Positions 23,055 to 36,594 of a stretch of DNA of 64,000 nucleotides are shown one piece after another. The notes under the pieces were generated by a model. It searched no databases. It had not been told where the DNA came from and worked only from the letters and a program-made list of their open reading frames with translations. The DNA is from Gymnopus androsaceus JB14 (lineage: Eukaryota > Basidiomycota > Agaricomycetes > Agaricales > Omphalotaceae): assembly GCA_009733575.1 (NCBI GenBank), contig ML769472.1, forward strand, positions 158,105 to 222,104, read 5' to 3'. Within the stretch, counting starts at the first letter, position 1. Each line of letters begins with the position of its first letter. The translations under genes and the position numbers were made by a program.

Positions 23055-26000
23055 TTACGCAGTCTCGCACCAGGTACGAATGTGGTCGCAAACCTGACGG
23101 CGATGCGAGGAATTGGCCATTAGACTGATATGGTCGGAACCAGGAACAGTGACAATCGTAACGTTAGGCATTTTCTCTAACGAGTAAAAATTGTGCTGGA
23201 ATCGTTTATCAGGCCCGACCTGGCCGGGAGGTAAAGGAGGATACTCCCACACAGGTTTGCCATTAGCTGTCCATGGTATCTCGGAGCGGATAAGGAGGAC
23301 AGGGACAGAGCAATAGGGCTGATCCGCGGTTTCGAGAAGGGGAAGAATGTGACGAAAATGGACTCCTCTCAAAGTGGGTGATTCATAAGGGCTCCAGTCA
23401 ATCAACTTCCAGCCCAGTGTGTTTGACGAGTCCAGTAAGGATGACGCCCTTGAGAGGCAGTCCAGCTTTTGCTCGTAAAGCAGCCATGGCAAGTGCAAGT
23501 GTACCTCCCGAGCTCCATCCCGCTAGATAGACATTCTCATCCGGCGAAATAAGCGTAAGGTACTGCTCAGCAAAACTGTCGATCGTCGGGTAGTTTCTGG
23601 GAAAGGCTCTTGCTATCAACGGATGGGTTTGATATTCCATATATTTCACGGCCCAGTGGGTCGAGTAAACCATCTGTTGGTGTTTGAGAACATTGAAATG
23701 TTATGAGAAGAAGAATAATTCACTCACATAATGGAGAAATAAATCCTCCGCCTCCATGTATGAACCATACCGGGTTTCTCGCCCTCTCCTCCTCCAACTC
23801 CACAGAGTGGATCTGCACTACGAGACCACCCGGTCGAGAAACGTTTCCATCTGTGTTGTCAATCGCACCCAACGTAGCGTTCTTGACGATACTTGCAAGA
23901 CGAGATATTGTTCTTGCTTCATGAAACTGCTTCAGGGAAACATCCCAACCTCTAGCTTTAAATCTCGCAAGGCATACCACAGTCCGGATAGAATCGCCGC
24001 CTATCATGAAAAAGTCATCATGGACCATGATTTTCTGCAGTCCGAGTAGCTCTTTCCATATATTGGAAATGATCTGCTCGAAAGCATCGTCAGGTTTGTC
24101 GGAGCTGGCCGCTTTGTTGAGTACACGGGAAATCTCCTCGAGGTCGGCAGGCGATGATTTCAAAGTTTGGAATAGCTCCCGGAGCTGCTTGCGGTCGATC
24201 TTGTTGCTCGCTGCCTGTGGTATGCAGTTAAGGACGAGCCACATAGAGGGTATCATGTGAGAGGGGAGGGAGCGTCTGCAGGCACCTTGTAGATCGCTGA
24301 TCAACGATTGGGATAGGTAGAGTTCGGAAACAGCTTCAACTCTCGCAGATCCACCAACAACGACGCGCTTGCTAATGAATGCAAGCAGACGTGACTGGCC
24401 TTCATATTCCACTAGCTCCACTACCGCGTATGTATCTTTGACCGACATTAGTGCAGTCTCAACCTCTCCTAAGTCTATCCGCAGCCCGTTTAGCTTGACA
24501 TATCCGCCTTCTTTGCGTCCGAGATACTCGATTTCGCCACTACTGGTCCATCTAGCCAAGTCACCCGTTCTGTAGAGTCGTTCGCCTGGAGAGAAGGGAT
24601 TGGGCACAAAGACTCCCGCAGTGGTCTCCGGAGCATCAAGGTAGCCTCTCGCTAATTGTAGTCCTGAGATGCAGAGTTCACCGATGACACCGACTGGGGC
24701 AAGATTGGTCTTGTTGAGAATGAAGGCTTTGCAGGACCCGAGGGGACGGCCTATCACACCGGGTCCCGGGAAAGAAATGGTATGATTAGAGCTGATGCAA
24801 TGCACAGTAGCTTCAGTAGGACCATATCTGGGGAAAAAAAGTTTGTTCAGATTTTGGTCATTTCTCATAGGAGTGAACAACCTACGCGTCGATGAACGTT
24901 ACTTTGGATCTCCATGCCTCGCTGAGTTGTCGGGGAACCTTCTCACCTCCAACCACTAGCGTTTTGAAGTGAGGATATTCGCCATCGACGCTGATGAGTT
25001 GAGCAATTGCGGGTGTCATTAGGGCGTAGTCAGTCTTGGACAAATTTAAGACTGAAGACATGTCCATTAGCATTTCCGACATATTCGCCAAGATCAGAGT
25101 AGCTCCGACAGAGACACTGAAAAAGATATCGGCCAGACCCTGGTCGAATGTGTAGGGACTAAAGTGAAGCATACGCTTCACGCGCTTGAGAGGGAAGATA
25201 GTATGACCACTGCACAAGTAAAAATGAGATGTACAGTTCTTCGAAATAAGAATAAAAAGCTCACTTTGCAATGTACGCCATAATGTTACGGTGTTCAATC
25301 ATAACACCCTTGGGTTTACCCGTTGATCCCGACGTGAACATGACATAGGCTAGTGTCTCCGATCGTACACAACTGGGTTGCAGCTCATCCTTGTCATTTA
25401 GGATCTCATCGAGGTCGACAATTGAGGTATCAATGACATGCGCAATATCAGGAGTGACTGCATCGCAGATGAGGAACCCGCAATTGGTCTGCTTGACACA
25501 AGCAGCCAGTCGGTCAGCAGGCCAAGATGAGTCTAGGGGAACAAAAGCTCCACCAGCTTTCATGATGGAAACGAAGGCAACAATGGTATCGATTTGACTG
25601 TTGTCTTTGTCGAAGAGAACAGGTACCATAATTTCTGGTCCGACACCTTTAGATCTCAAACCTTGAGCGACTTGGTTAGAGCGTTCCGATAGCTGCTTAT
25701 AGGTCATCGAAGCACCGTTCATATGTTCGATAGCAATCCTAGACGGGAACTGTTGCGAAATATGGTCCAAAAGCTGGTGAAAGAAGTCATATCCTGCGAA
25801 AGCGGGATCCGGTCCTGCACCAGTCCCAATCGTCTGTAAAAACGTTTTCTCGGCAGTTGACATAACGTTGAGATCGCCAACAGTGGTACCGGGAGCAGCG
25901 CCAGTGATTGCTTGGAAAGCGCTGATGAGGTGGGTTGAGAAGTAGTCGATGTCCGCCATAGAGACAAGCCGTGAATCCCATTCGAATTGACAACGAAGCT

Positions 26001-29000
26001 CTCTACCATCCGGAGAGGGGAAAATGGTCACCGCAAGAGCATAGTTCATCTTTAGGTGATGACCCTTTAAGTAGTCTCCGAGAAGCTTATCATGCCCCTC
26101 AAAAAGCCCGGGAAGATTCTCAATAGCCAACAAGACATTGAGAGCGGTGTGAGGATTCGCTTGAATGATCTCAGGAAGACCCACAGTATGGTGTGCACTC
26201 GAAGCCACCGAACTACTTTGGACTGCCTTCAGAAGCGAAGCTATAGGATCATCCGCGTCGACCTTCATCCGACACGGTAGAGTAGAGATACATGGGCCAA
26301 CTACGTTCTCGATTCCTTCGAGATCTCCGTTCCTACCCGAAGTTACAACGGCGAATGCAACATCCTCAGTGTTGGCGTGCATACTGAAGATAATTCCCAA
26401 AGCTGCACGCACAAATGAAGACATTGTTATCCCGTACTTTGTGCACGCAGCGGCCAGCTCTTTCCCACACATCCAAGATCGTACACTCAACTTGTCGGTT
26501 AGCGGCACCTCGTCATTAGGCAATGAGATTTCGGGCCATGACAAGGCAGTGACTTGCTTGAGCTCGGATGACCACCATGTCAAAGCCTCTGACGTATCTT
26601 GGTGAGCAAGCCAGCGTACGAAGAGAGGGTAAGGTACAGTTGGACTGGTCCAGTGTAAAGTGGAATGCTGTTGCGAGATGGCAGCATACGCTACGCGAAG
26701 ATCCTCGAGAATTCGAGGGAAGCACCATCCGTCATATTGCGAGTGGTGAATCTGCCAGGTGAGAATCGATGATTGAGGGCCCTCAAACAGGGCGATACGA
26801 GTGGGGACGACACCCAGAGCAAAGCCAGGTGAATTGAGAATATGGGCATCTGCAGCATGATCACATTCAACCTGACTTTCGAATTGAACATGGGCCCACT
26901 TTAGGCAGGCCTCTGCATCGGAAATAACGAACTGAGCAATTCCCTTGGACGTGACAAGAGCGGCGGTTCGAAGGATAGGGTGTCTGTGAAGGACAAGTAG
27001 CCATGCTGCCTTGAGGTGAGCTGAATTATAGCCACCCTCTTTCTTGAAGGCGTAATGGGCGGTATATGCCTAAGAATATATTTGGTTGAGTACACGTATA
27101 TGAGGGTCGGTTATTGACTTACGGATGGACAATTCACCGAAACCGATACCAAACCAGATATAAGAGGCGAACATAGGTATGCATCTTCGATGTCCTCCTT
27201 TCGATATCCAAGAGCCGCGCAGTCGGCTACAATAGCGTCTTTGAGAGCTGGATCGATGAGCTCAAACGCCCTGTAAGAAATCGCCCGAGGTGCGTGGTTT
27301 CCCTCAACGATGGTAAGAGCACGGCTTTGTTCCTGTACAGTTCCAAGACGGAGAAAATCTGTGACATTCAGGACCAACCCGCGTTTACGAAGAGCAACAG
27401 TGGCATGGATCGCACTAATTGAATCGCCGCCACAAGAGAGGAAGTTGCTGTCGAGGGGAATGTTGGATTCCTTGATACCAAGGCAAGCCGACCAAACTGA
27501 AACAACAGTCTTTTCCAGTGAAGATAGAGGACGAGCGTCGACATGAGCGTTTAGTTGAGCCGAACGTCGCTCGAGGTGAGATCGAGCAAGCTCTTTCAGC
27601 GCTTGACTGTTCACCTTCCCGTTGTTCGTAACAGGAAAAGTAGAAAGGCTTATAGCGGCGCATGGTACCATGTAGGACGGAAGTCTTGATCCAAGCTCAT
27701 GCAGCAACGTAGCTTCATTAAAATCATTGTCCTAGAGATAATTAGATTTGGCATCATAGATGGAACCTCGAAAACTTACTTTTGATACTAGAAACGCTAC
27801 TAATCCCTCGGTACCAACCTCTCTGTTGATCTTGCCAACATAGACATCCGTGGCCCTCCCATACTTCCGAACAGCACTCTCCACTTCCCCAATCTCAACC
27901 CTTTGACCCCTTATCTTGACTTGACCATCCTTACGACCATGATGGAGTAACCTGCCACTCCTATCGGTCATCCACGAACATAAATCGCCCGTATTGTACA
28001 TCCGCCCACCGAAGAAGATGTCTTCACAGTACGCCGCTTCAGTGAGGTCATCCCGTCCCAGGTAACCCTTGGTGACCTGCGCTCCGCCAATCCAAAGCGT
28101 ACCTGTTTTACCAGCGGGACAGAGATTCTTCTTGTCGTCAAGAACGTAAACGCGATTTCTCCCGAACGGCTTTCCAAAGATTCGAGGATCACGATCGGCT
28201 GGTGAAGATTCGAGAAGGGTGAAGACAGACATGACTGTCGTCTCGGTAGGGGCGCCTCCATTACCGAATCTAATCTTCCTTCCGACTTTTGAGAGAGACA
28301 AGAACTTGTCTCTCACAGAAGCAGAGAGGGGTTCACCGCTGCTATATACTGCGACCAATGTCGGCACGTTGACCGGATCAACAAGTGATAAAACGGTCGG
28401 TGTGGTTTCGAGGAAAGTGATGTTCATCGTGTTGAGAACGAACGTCAAATCATCTAGCATGAGATCCCGAGGGGCGAGGCATAACGTTCCGCCTGAGGTG
28501 AGTGTAAGAAAGATATCCCAAATGGACTGGAATCGAATCTCAGTGAAATGAAAGAGAGAGAAAAAGAAAGACCTACATAATCAAAGGCATAATTCGAAAA
28601 CCCCAATGTTCTCAGTTTTCCCTGAAAGCCTTCCTCTCTCAGAATACGATTGGCCTCTGGGCCATCAATCACGGAGGCGATTACAGCTGAATGCTGGACC
28701 ATGACGCCCTTTGGAACACCGGTGGATCCAGACGTGTACATAATGTAACACAGGTCCTCACCGGTAGCTTCGCATTCGGGGGGAATTGGCAAGTCAGAAG
28801 TGATATTGAGAGAGATCGACAGAGATGATTTGGATGCCAGGGAGGTGCGACGCTACAGTGGAGGAAAGAGCGAAGCTCGTAAGGCATAACTTTGCACAAG
28901 TCGATGAGTGAATGGTTCGGATTCGCTCAGTTGGGTGGCTGATATCGATTGGCACGTAGGCTGCGCCTGCTTTTAACTAAAAAGACCATTAATGGAAGAA

Positions 29001-29357
29001 CCGACAATGAAAAAGATGACTTGCAATTCCCAAAATCCCGACAATCATATCAATGCCTTTATCAAAGAAAGCAAGCACAATGTCTCCCTTTTTAACCTTC
29101 AAATCCTCCCTATGAGCCAGCACCCTTGCAAGTGCATCGGCTCTTTCTTCGAGCTCCGCGTAGCTTAGTTGAATTTCATCGTTGGAATTACCAGGCCACC
29201 AATGAAGGGCAGTGGCATTTGGGAATCGAAGAGCAATATGCGAGATATACTGATGGATAGCTGGGAGCTTGAGCTTCAAGCTCGAGTCCGTTTGATTCTT
29301 TGCAGCGGTCCAAGATAAAAGTTGCGCGTTTTCGGATCCGTTTACGATTTTGGTCAT
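23055..29357 (-). CDS. Bimodular non-ribosomal peptide synthetase, A-T-C-A-T-TE
   Basis: Predicted to activate two amino acids, couple them and release the product with its own thioesterase; about 1,950 residues. A1 has YIMYTSGSTGVPKGV, an unusual A5 motif GNGGAPTET (normally YGPTE), YNTGDL, and KIRGQRVEIGEVE. T1 has FLSCGGDSI. The C domain has an intact QIHHSQYDGW (HHxxxDG). A2 has YVMFTSGSTGKPKGV, AYGPTEATVH and YRTGDLARW. T2 has FFMIGGDSI. TE has WFIHGGGG, the nucleophile elbow AGWSSGGT and PGSDHISLM. By hand alignment both A domains keep the Asp that binds an alpha-amino group. Introns include 28977-29024 (a GC-AG intron, donor GCAAGT), 28527-28576 and 27732-27779. Single extra bases appear at 28883-28884, 28798-28799, 23621-23622 and 23439-23440. 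The flanking frames line up with the family, so these may be sequence errors. The neighbour at 31445 is an ABC exporter. Confidence 0.9.
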
Positions 29358-31444
29358 CCTTGAGGGAGTTTTGGGAGAAGTCGAGCGGATACATTATCGT
29401 GTATATGCTGTGGGAGTGTTGTAAACATCGAAACAAGGCTGCAGAGGAGTCCAAAGGAGTTAGACAAGCTGAAAACGACCTGGTTCATTGGGTTTGAAAC
29501 CGTTTGAAAGAGTTTGGGCGCTAGTCGCTAGTCCCGATTTGGACGACGGCGCTACTCGGATATTTTGGGTAATTCGAACTAAGCTGCATCTGCTAGCTCA
29601 AGCTCGCTTTTCCAATGGCCGTTAAATGGCTGAGAGAAATTTTCTCCTTCAAGAAATCAATGAACTTCAATATCCGTCGGACTAGCTACTGCCAGACGAC
29701 TCTCGAATTGTTACGGCGACGTTTCTGACGGCTAACAACCATACTTTGACCATCGCATCTTACCTAGTATCTTTCAATGCTCAGCGCTCAGTTTCAAATC
29801 TATCAGTCTCCATGTAGCTCAATGGACTTATTTTTAGTGAGTCGGAAATTGAGGTTTACCTTCTTTAGACAGGGTGCCCGAGATGATTCTCAGGGATAAG
29901 TCAAGAGCTGCTCGAGACCGAGATTTTCCCGGCGTTTCCCTGATACATTCCCTGAGTCTGGCCTCGGACTCAGGCAGATCTGACGGTAGATATTTAGTTG
30001 GACTCGTGTGCGCACGTATCCACCTATTTCTCGAGCCTACATGTGCAGCCGTCTGTGTTTGACAAAGTTACTTATACAATCGGGTTTTCATTGTATCGAC
30101 TTGGCACACCACTCTATAGTAGAGTAGACAGATTATACTTATGCGGACTAGACGTTGCAATGTCTTTAACATGGAAGAGAGTCGTAGTTCTGTTGGCAAA
30201 AACAGGGCTTGCATTTGCTTCTCAGTTCTGGGCCCGCTTAGATTGAACAGCTTCTCCTTCTGGGCGCACTTATTGTCGGTTGCATTAGGGTCTATAGGTC
30301 AACGGTTTTAGGTCAACGGCTTTTTGAACTTATTTTTTTGGCCGAGAAATGAATGCACAACTATTGAAACGAAAGGGCCCAGGCTGAAATGAATGCAATT
30401 TTGCATAACCTTCATTTCGGGCCCAAACAAACAAGTTCGAAAATCTTCAGACCTACTGTATTATATAGAACCTAATGCAACCGGCAATACGACGAGTCGT
30501 TGACTTTCAATTCTAGGATATTCTCCATTCGACTCGGAATATGGCGTTGATCCTATTTAATTGGTCGTGTGCGTGTGCAGACTCAAAATGACACGGCTGC
30601 ATAGACTCGGACGTCGCCGTAAGTCCCTTTAACGACCGATGAAAGATGCTAATACAATCGATTTTTAGTCCAAGCTTTCAAGATTTATCACTGATAAAAG
30701 TCTACACTTCTGCGGGACTTGTAGACGTTGCAATGATACTGTCTGAAACATTGGTGGAGAAAAAAGTCCCTAGTTCTCTTGACAACTTGACTTGTCTACG
30801 TATTCATTTTCCTGGCTCAGCTTTGGACTTGTAGCATTAACTCGGAAGAACGGCGTTCTTCCTGCCACACTCTCACCTTGGCCTGGCTCAAATCTCGGAA
30901 ACTTTACCTCTGACGCGCAACCGTGACTATGATCAGTATATCCTGTTTATCTGTGTTCCTTGACCCGCGTCTGTAGTACATACTAGTGAAATATTGATAT
31001 ATAATATTACATGATTTACCTGAAACTGTGGCGCATGAATTCCAAGTACTTCAAGTTCGAAAGATCCGACCTCGGTTTGCACAAAACCATTTTCATTAAC
31101 CCGCGTCCGTGTACTAGTAAATATCCCCTTCACATGGTCGTACTCTCAGCTTGGGCTGGCTCGAATCTCGGAAACTTTACCCGTGGCGCGCAACCGTGAC
31201 AATGATCAGTATATCCTATTTATCTCTATATGTTCATTGACCCGTGTCTGTAGTACTAGTGAATATCCTCTTTACATGTTATTACATCTTGTATAGTTTT
31301 ACATGATTACCTGAAACTGTGGCGCTTCAAGTTCGAAAGATCCGACCTTGGTATGCACAAAACCATTCTCAAATGAGCACATAAGATAAAAATTCAGAGT
31401 CGAAATAGTACGTAAAATAACTAATTAGGAAATGTCAACTATAC
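29358..31444. other. 2.1 kb between NRPS and ABC transporter; repeats, no gene
   Basis: The upstream region of the NRPS. A weak repeat pair (30110-30250 and 30690-30840, both with AGACGTTGCAATG) and the stronger pair listed at 30884-31370 are present. No coding frame with family features was found. Confidence 0.5.
30884..31370. repeat. Direct repeat pair of about 215 bp downstream of the ABC transporter
   Basis: Copies at about 30884-31094 and 31154-31370 share CTCGGAAACTTTACC, CGCAACCGTGAC, ATGATCAGTATATCCT, CCTGAAACTGTGGCGC, TTCAAGTTCGAAAGATCCGA and GCACAAAACCATT, with small indels. The spacer carries a partial third copy of the GACCCGCGTCTGTAGTAC segment. No protein is encoded. Confidence 0.8.
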
Positions 31445-34400
31445 CTACTGAGACTCCTCCCGCGGCCTTGATTCGGAACTAGTATCATCTTTCAGCAACT
31501 GCGCTAATGGACCATCGTCATTCTTCAACAAATCTGCAGGAACTCCCACCTCCGCGATTTGTCCCTGTTCCAAGACAACGATTTGGTCGTAGTCGGTGAT
31601 TGTATGGATGCGATGGGCGATAGTGATAACCGTAACACCTTTCAATGCTGAGCGGATGATTTCCTGTATGCTTCTATCAGTTTCCATGTCAAGGTTCGCA
31701 GTAGCTTCGTCCAATATAACGATTTTGCTCTTGCGAAGCAGTGCACGACCAAGAGCTAGAAGTTGCATTTGGCCTTGCGAGAAATCGTTCCCACTACTCG
31801 TCAATTCCTGATCGAGCTTATTGGGGAATTCTAGAGCAGTGCTCTTGAGCTAAGTGACACATGAGCTATTCAGTAGTATTATACTTGAGCAATGAGATCC
31901 TTACCTGAACAGCCTCAAGAGCTAGCCAAATCTCTTCGTCGGGCAATTTTCCAGACACGTCAAGGTTTTCTCGCAAGGTTCCTTCCAGGACAAAGGGATC
32001 CTGAGTTACAATTGCGATATTCTTGCGAAGGGTTTTGAGTGACAAGTCTTTTGTCGATAGACCATCAACTAAAATCACTGTTAGCAAGGAAGATTGACGA
32101 GAAATTCAAAGTACCTACTCATAATGCGCCCTTCAAAGCTGACGGCACGAAGTAATGCTAAGAAAGCGGTACTGAAATAGTTAATTAGCAAGAATTACAA
32201 AAATATTGTAAGTGAAGCTCACCTCTTCCCCGATCCTGTACGTCCACACAAAGCCGTACGACTTCCAGCAGGAATATGGAATGAGATCCCTTTCAAGACT
32301 GGCTCATCTTGGCCGTCATAGCGTGCAATCACATTGTCAAATGTGATCATTCCCGTAAGGCTCCAGTTCTGAATGGAATCTTTCGTGTCCTTTGGTTCCT
32401 CCGGTGTGAGCTCGCTATACTCGAGATTCCGCTCAACTGCAACAGCAGCAACCTCCGCCGTTGCCAAACTAACAAGCAGAAGGCTGACAGCCTCCTGAAG
32501 TGAAACTGCCTGGCTCATCGCAACCCCTAGTAAGCTCACGTTGGTGCTGTGGCGACCGAGAACGGCGATGAGCATTACAAAGGTGTTGATGATTGCTGTC
32601 AGATAGGCGACGGTGGTGTTCAACCAGATTCGGGTGACGTTGCTATAATGGTAAGTTCGTTGGGAAGGAGAGAGTAAGCTGGTGTTTCGGTCGATGAGAG
32701 CGTCCTCTGCACCAGCAGCTCGAATGGTAAAAAGGCCATTGACTTCAAGGGTTTCACTCGTGAGGGTGTATACAGGGGAATTGCTGGCAAGATCCAGGCG
32801 ACGGAGCTGTCGAGATGTTGCCTGTTGGCAAGAGTTAGACAAGAATTATGTAGATGAGAGGGAAGACGTACAATGTAGAACTTTTGCACCAAGTAACACA
32901 AGAGTGCAACGACCACAACAACAATAGTGAGGTAAGGGACAGTAACAATAAGAATGATGATGCTGCCAATGATACCGAGACCCTGATATGTGAGATCGTA
33001 CATGGCAATAGGGAAGTCCGTGTCAATGAGGGTCATATCCTGACTGAAACGACTGATGATCTGTCCAGCGGTAGTCGAAGAGAAAAAGTGTAGAGGGCTG
33101 GCCAGCACAGCGGACATGGCACTCGCGTGAAGGTTGATCGACGCAAAGTTTGCGAGGATAGGTAAAGCATAGAAGAAAAGGGCGCTAATGGAAATGCTGA
33201 ACAAAAGTTCGAATGCAGCGTAACCGCCGAGGTATTTTCCCAACATGACCCTCTGAAGTACTACGATCCCCATCTGACTGATGAGCGTCGTTGTACGAAC
33301 TCCAGAACTGGAGATATACAGGAGTCAAGACCTGTAATGCCACCGAGAGAACGAGCATGAGAGTGTAGATAGCGATACGATGATAACCTGATGCGCGAGA
33401 ATAGTGCACATAGGTTGGAATCCGATGGCTCCAGAGTTGACCGTCTCAATGTCATGTGTATTGGGGCTTTCAGTATCGTTATGCTGTTTTTCGTTGTGAG
33501 TGTTATCTTCAAGCACGTCCTCATCGAGAATAGAGACTGGGACATCTGCCTCGTTGATTTCAATCACAACGTCTACTCCCTTCTTTTCCTTTACATGCAA
33601 GGAGGAGCTTGACATGGAGATCATCTCTTCGGAGGATGAGTTGTAGCTTAACATAATGCCAGTGTCGTTGAGGTCGATAATGGTATCTGCTGCTTGGAGG
33701 TGCGAAGCTAGTACAGGTCCGAATTCAGAATGTTAGACATTTAAGAGTCACAAAATCTCACCATAATTTGTGGACTATCATCACGGTCTTTCCATGTAGC
33801 AAGCCTTGTGGTCCGAAAAGAGCCTTGAAGATACGTGTCAGAGGTGGTGCTATCCAGCGCAGATAGAGGATCATCAAAAACAAAGATCTCCTTGCGTGTA
33901 TAGAGCGCACGCGCAAGTGCCTAGCCAATAAATAAATTGATTAAACTTCGCTGAACTGTGGAATAAATCACATACGATTCTAGCTTGCTGACCGCCACTC
34001 AATTTATCTGCACTCGGACTGGTCACCGTCAGGCATGTTGGCAAAGTCTACATCAAGGGCACACGCTTTAACAACAGTGCGATACCAGTGTGGATCCATC
34101 GAAGACACAAAAAGAATATTTTCTGCAAGCGTACGACTAGACTGAATCCAGGGCTTCTGTGAGCAGTAGGCAATAGAACCGCGAGTCCAAGGATATCTGA
34201 TTTTTCCAGAAAGCACCGTCGTTTCTTGAAGCATGGTTGCTAGGAGGGTAGACTTTCCCTGAAATCGTGTTCAGCAAAAAGCAAAGAATGTACGTGAAAA
34301 GGTATACTTACGGATGCGACACGACCTACGATCATTGTGCATTTATTCAGAGGAAGTTGGAGGTTCACATTCTTCAGTACGGTTTTGTCTTCCCATCCAA

Positions 34401-36594
34401 TTGTAGCATTGTCGAAAATAACTTCAGAACCAAGCGAGTTCAGGGACTGTAAAGATATGTCTCTGAGTCCCTTCTCGTATGGCTCCGATTCAGAACGATA
34501 AGTCGGAGATGAAACATCTTCTGATTCCGGATAGTTTAAAAATGTTTCAATACGTTCGATGCTTTGGTAGGATTTGACGACGCCAGGCCAGTATTGACCT
34601 GCCTGCATGAGGGGTGCGGCAACAACAGACATCACAGCATAAACTGTGAAGAGACGAGAAGTCCCTAGCGAATCAAATCCAGTGCCAAAGACGGAAACGA
34701 TAGAATATGTTCTAAAGACAGATCTGTTAGTTCAAGGGAAATACACTCATTGAGCAATGGAAAGAACTCACGCAAGTGTCGCCAGCGAAAGGAAATTGCT
34801 CGTAACGCTGGTAAGAGCCACAACTTTACTAAATTGGATCCACATATGTTTCCTCGCAATAGTCTCTTTCTCCCGGGCATCTGCAACTTTCTCAAGCAGT
34901 TCGGACTCATATCCGCTAAGCTTGATCCCTCGAATCTGGTTAATTATTCCAGAAATGAGACGTATTCGGTAGTCTGCTTTGATAGAACCAACAGCTGAAC
35001 GTGCGGAGATGCTGGCCGAAAGCCAAGGGAGAAGTACGAGGACAATGATGATTGTTACGATGGAGGCAATGAACGATACGCCAATTTGACCGTGAAGAAT
35101 TATAAGGCCAATAATGAGTACAACACCGGACATCCAGAGCTCTATTGTGAATTGTGTTAGATCCCATCAAATTATTCAGAGCTTGAGGCGACTCACGATG
35201 AAGAGGATCAATATGTGAGGTCAAGCGACGTACGTCCGAACTAGATTGAACCAGGATTAAGTCTTTGGTCAATTAATGAAGACAAGATGAAGCTCACCTA
35301 ATGAGGTTAACAGGATTAACTTGTCCTGATGCACTGCTGGCGGCGCTCAATCGTACTGTCTTTCTGTAAATGGCTTGCGCTAGTGCAGCGCGTAGCTGGG
35401 AAGCGGTCCTATAAATTGCAGTATAATAGAGCCCCGTTGATGCAGCCAATCCAAAGTAGACCAGTGCAAAGGCTCCCGCTAACGCATAACCGTACTCCGC
35501 TGGCTGTGGAATGGTCTCAGGACTTGTATCCGAGTAGGATTGGATGAATTTGAGAGCTGCTAGAACAAGTAACGGCTGGAAACCTTGCATGAAAGCGTGC
35601 ACAAGGCCCGGGAGCACGGGGCTCAATAGCGCAAGAAGAAAAGAGCGAAGGAGTGCTTTCTTCAAGCTTGGCTTTCCATCGACCAGCTGCTTGGGATGTT
35701 TCCATGCCCGCTCAAAAGTTTCGAATATGGCTGAAGATTCCAAACTATCATGCAGTTCTTCAAGATCGTTAATCTGGAAGTTACCGCGACGACCTTTCCA
35801 GATCATCGGCAATGCCCAAATGATGAGAAATCTGCTGAAGAGACCTGCGGTTTCGGGAGATCCAGCCAGGTAAATTCTCGTGAACTGAGGGTAGATTGAG
35901 AGTTATGAGTATGAGGATACGTGTGGCGTATCCACCAAGGAATGCACCCAGAAAAAATACGGACAGTTGCGATCGAATAATCACAAAAGTGCGGACTTGG
36001 GAAGTGGATAGTATGACCATGACCAAAAGGAAGAGAGAGTGAGTGGAGAGGATAGGCGTGTCATTAGGAAACCTATTGACAAGCACGAGTGCTAATACCT
36101 AGGAGGTGATGTCAATATGAGAGTGATAAGGACTAAATTCTGTTACTTACAGAGGCGACGAGATTCACAGCGGTAGCAGCTGCTACCATTCTGTATGCTA
36201 GATCTACATGGAGTTTGTCTGATAGAAGGGCCCAAGAGACGAGAGCAAGAAAATTGAAGAGTATGTTTGATATTATAGTCGCGATTTTGAGTACATGATC
36301 AAGTGAGTGGGTGAATTTCGCTTTGATATGGCCCAATCGAAGGATTGTGTAAAGTGCGTATATGGAAAAGAGTAACGAGGGAAGGAGAGAAAGAATCCTG
36401 TAGTATAAAATTCAGATCGATGCTCTCAAAGAAAAAAGAACAGCACAACTTACGCATTCTCAAAGACAACTGTGAAGTCGAATGCTCTGCATTGAACTTG
36501 AGGACCCTGCTTATCGTGAGCTTCAGATGTTTCTACGATGTTTGGGAGCACTTACAAAATGATCGTCATCTGAGCAGAGAGAAACCATTATCAT
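31445..36594 (-). CDS. ABCC-type (MRP-like) full ABC transporter
   Basis: Plasma-membrane or vacuolar ATP-driven exporter. The start at 36594 (MIMVSLCSDDDHF) splices to CRAFDFTVVFENAILSLLPS, typical of ABCC N-termini, then an N-terminal membrane domain. TMD1 follows (35812 down to about 34640). NBD1 has Walker A GRVASGKS (split by an intron), CSQKPWIQSSRTLAENILF, DKLSGGQQARI and IFVFDDPLSALDS. TMD2 runs 33400-32600. NBD2 has CGRTGSGKST, VTQDPFVLEGTLREN, a weak signature FSQGQMQL, VILDEATANLD and IAHRI. Apparent single-base frame breaks occur at 35889-35891, 34016-34017 (just before the NBD1 signature), near 33417-33429 and at 33268-33271. It is divergent from the kinase-PurC-HisG gene and shares the same 0.9-kb upstream region. 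A role in exporting a cluster product is inferred. Confidence 0.9.
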
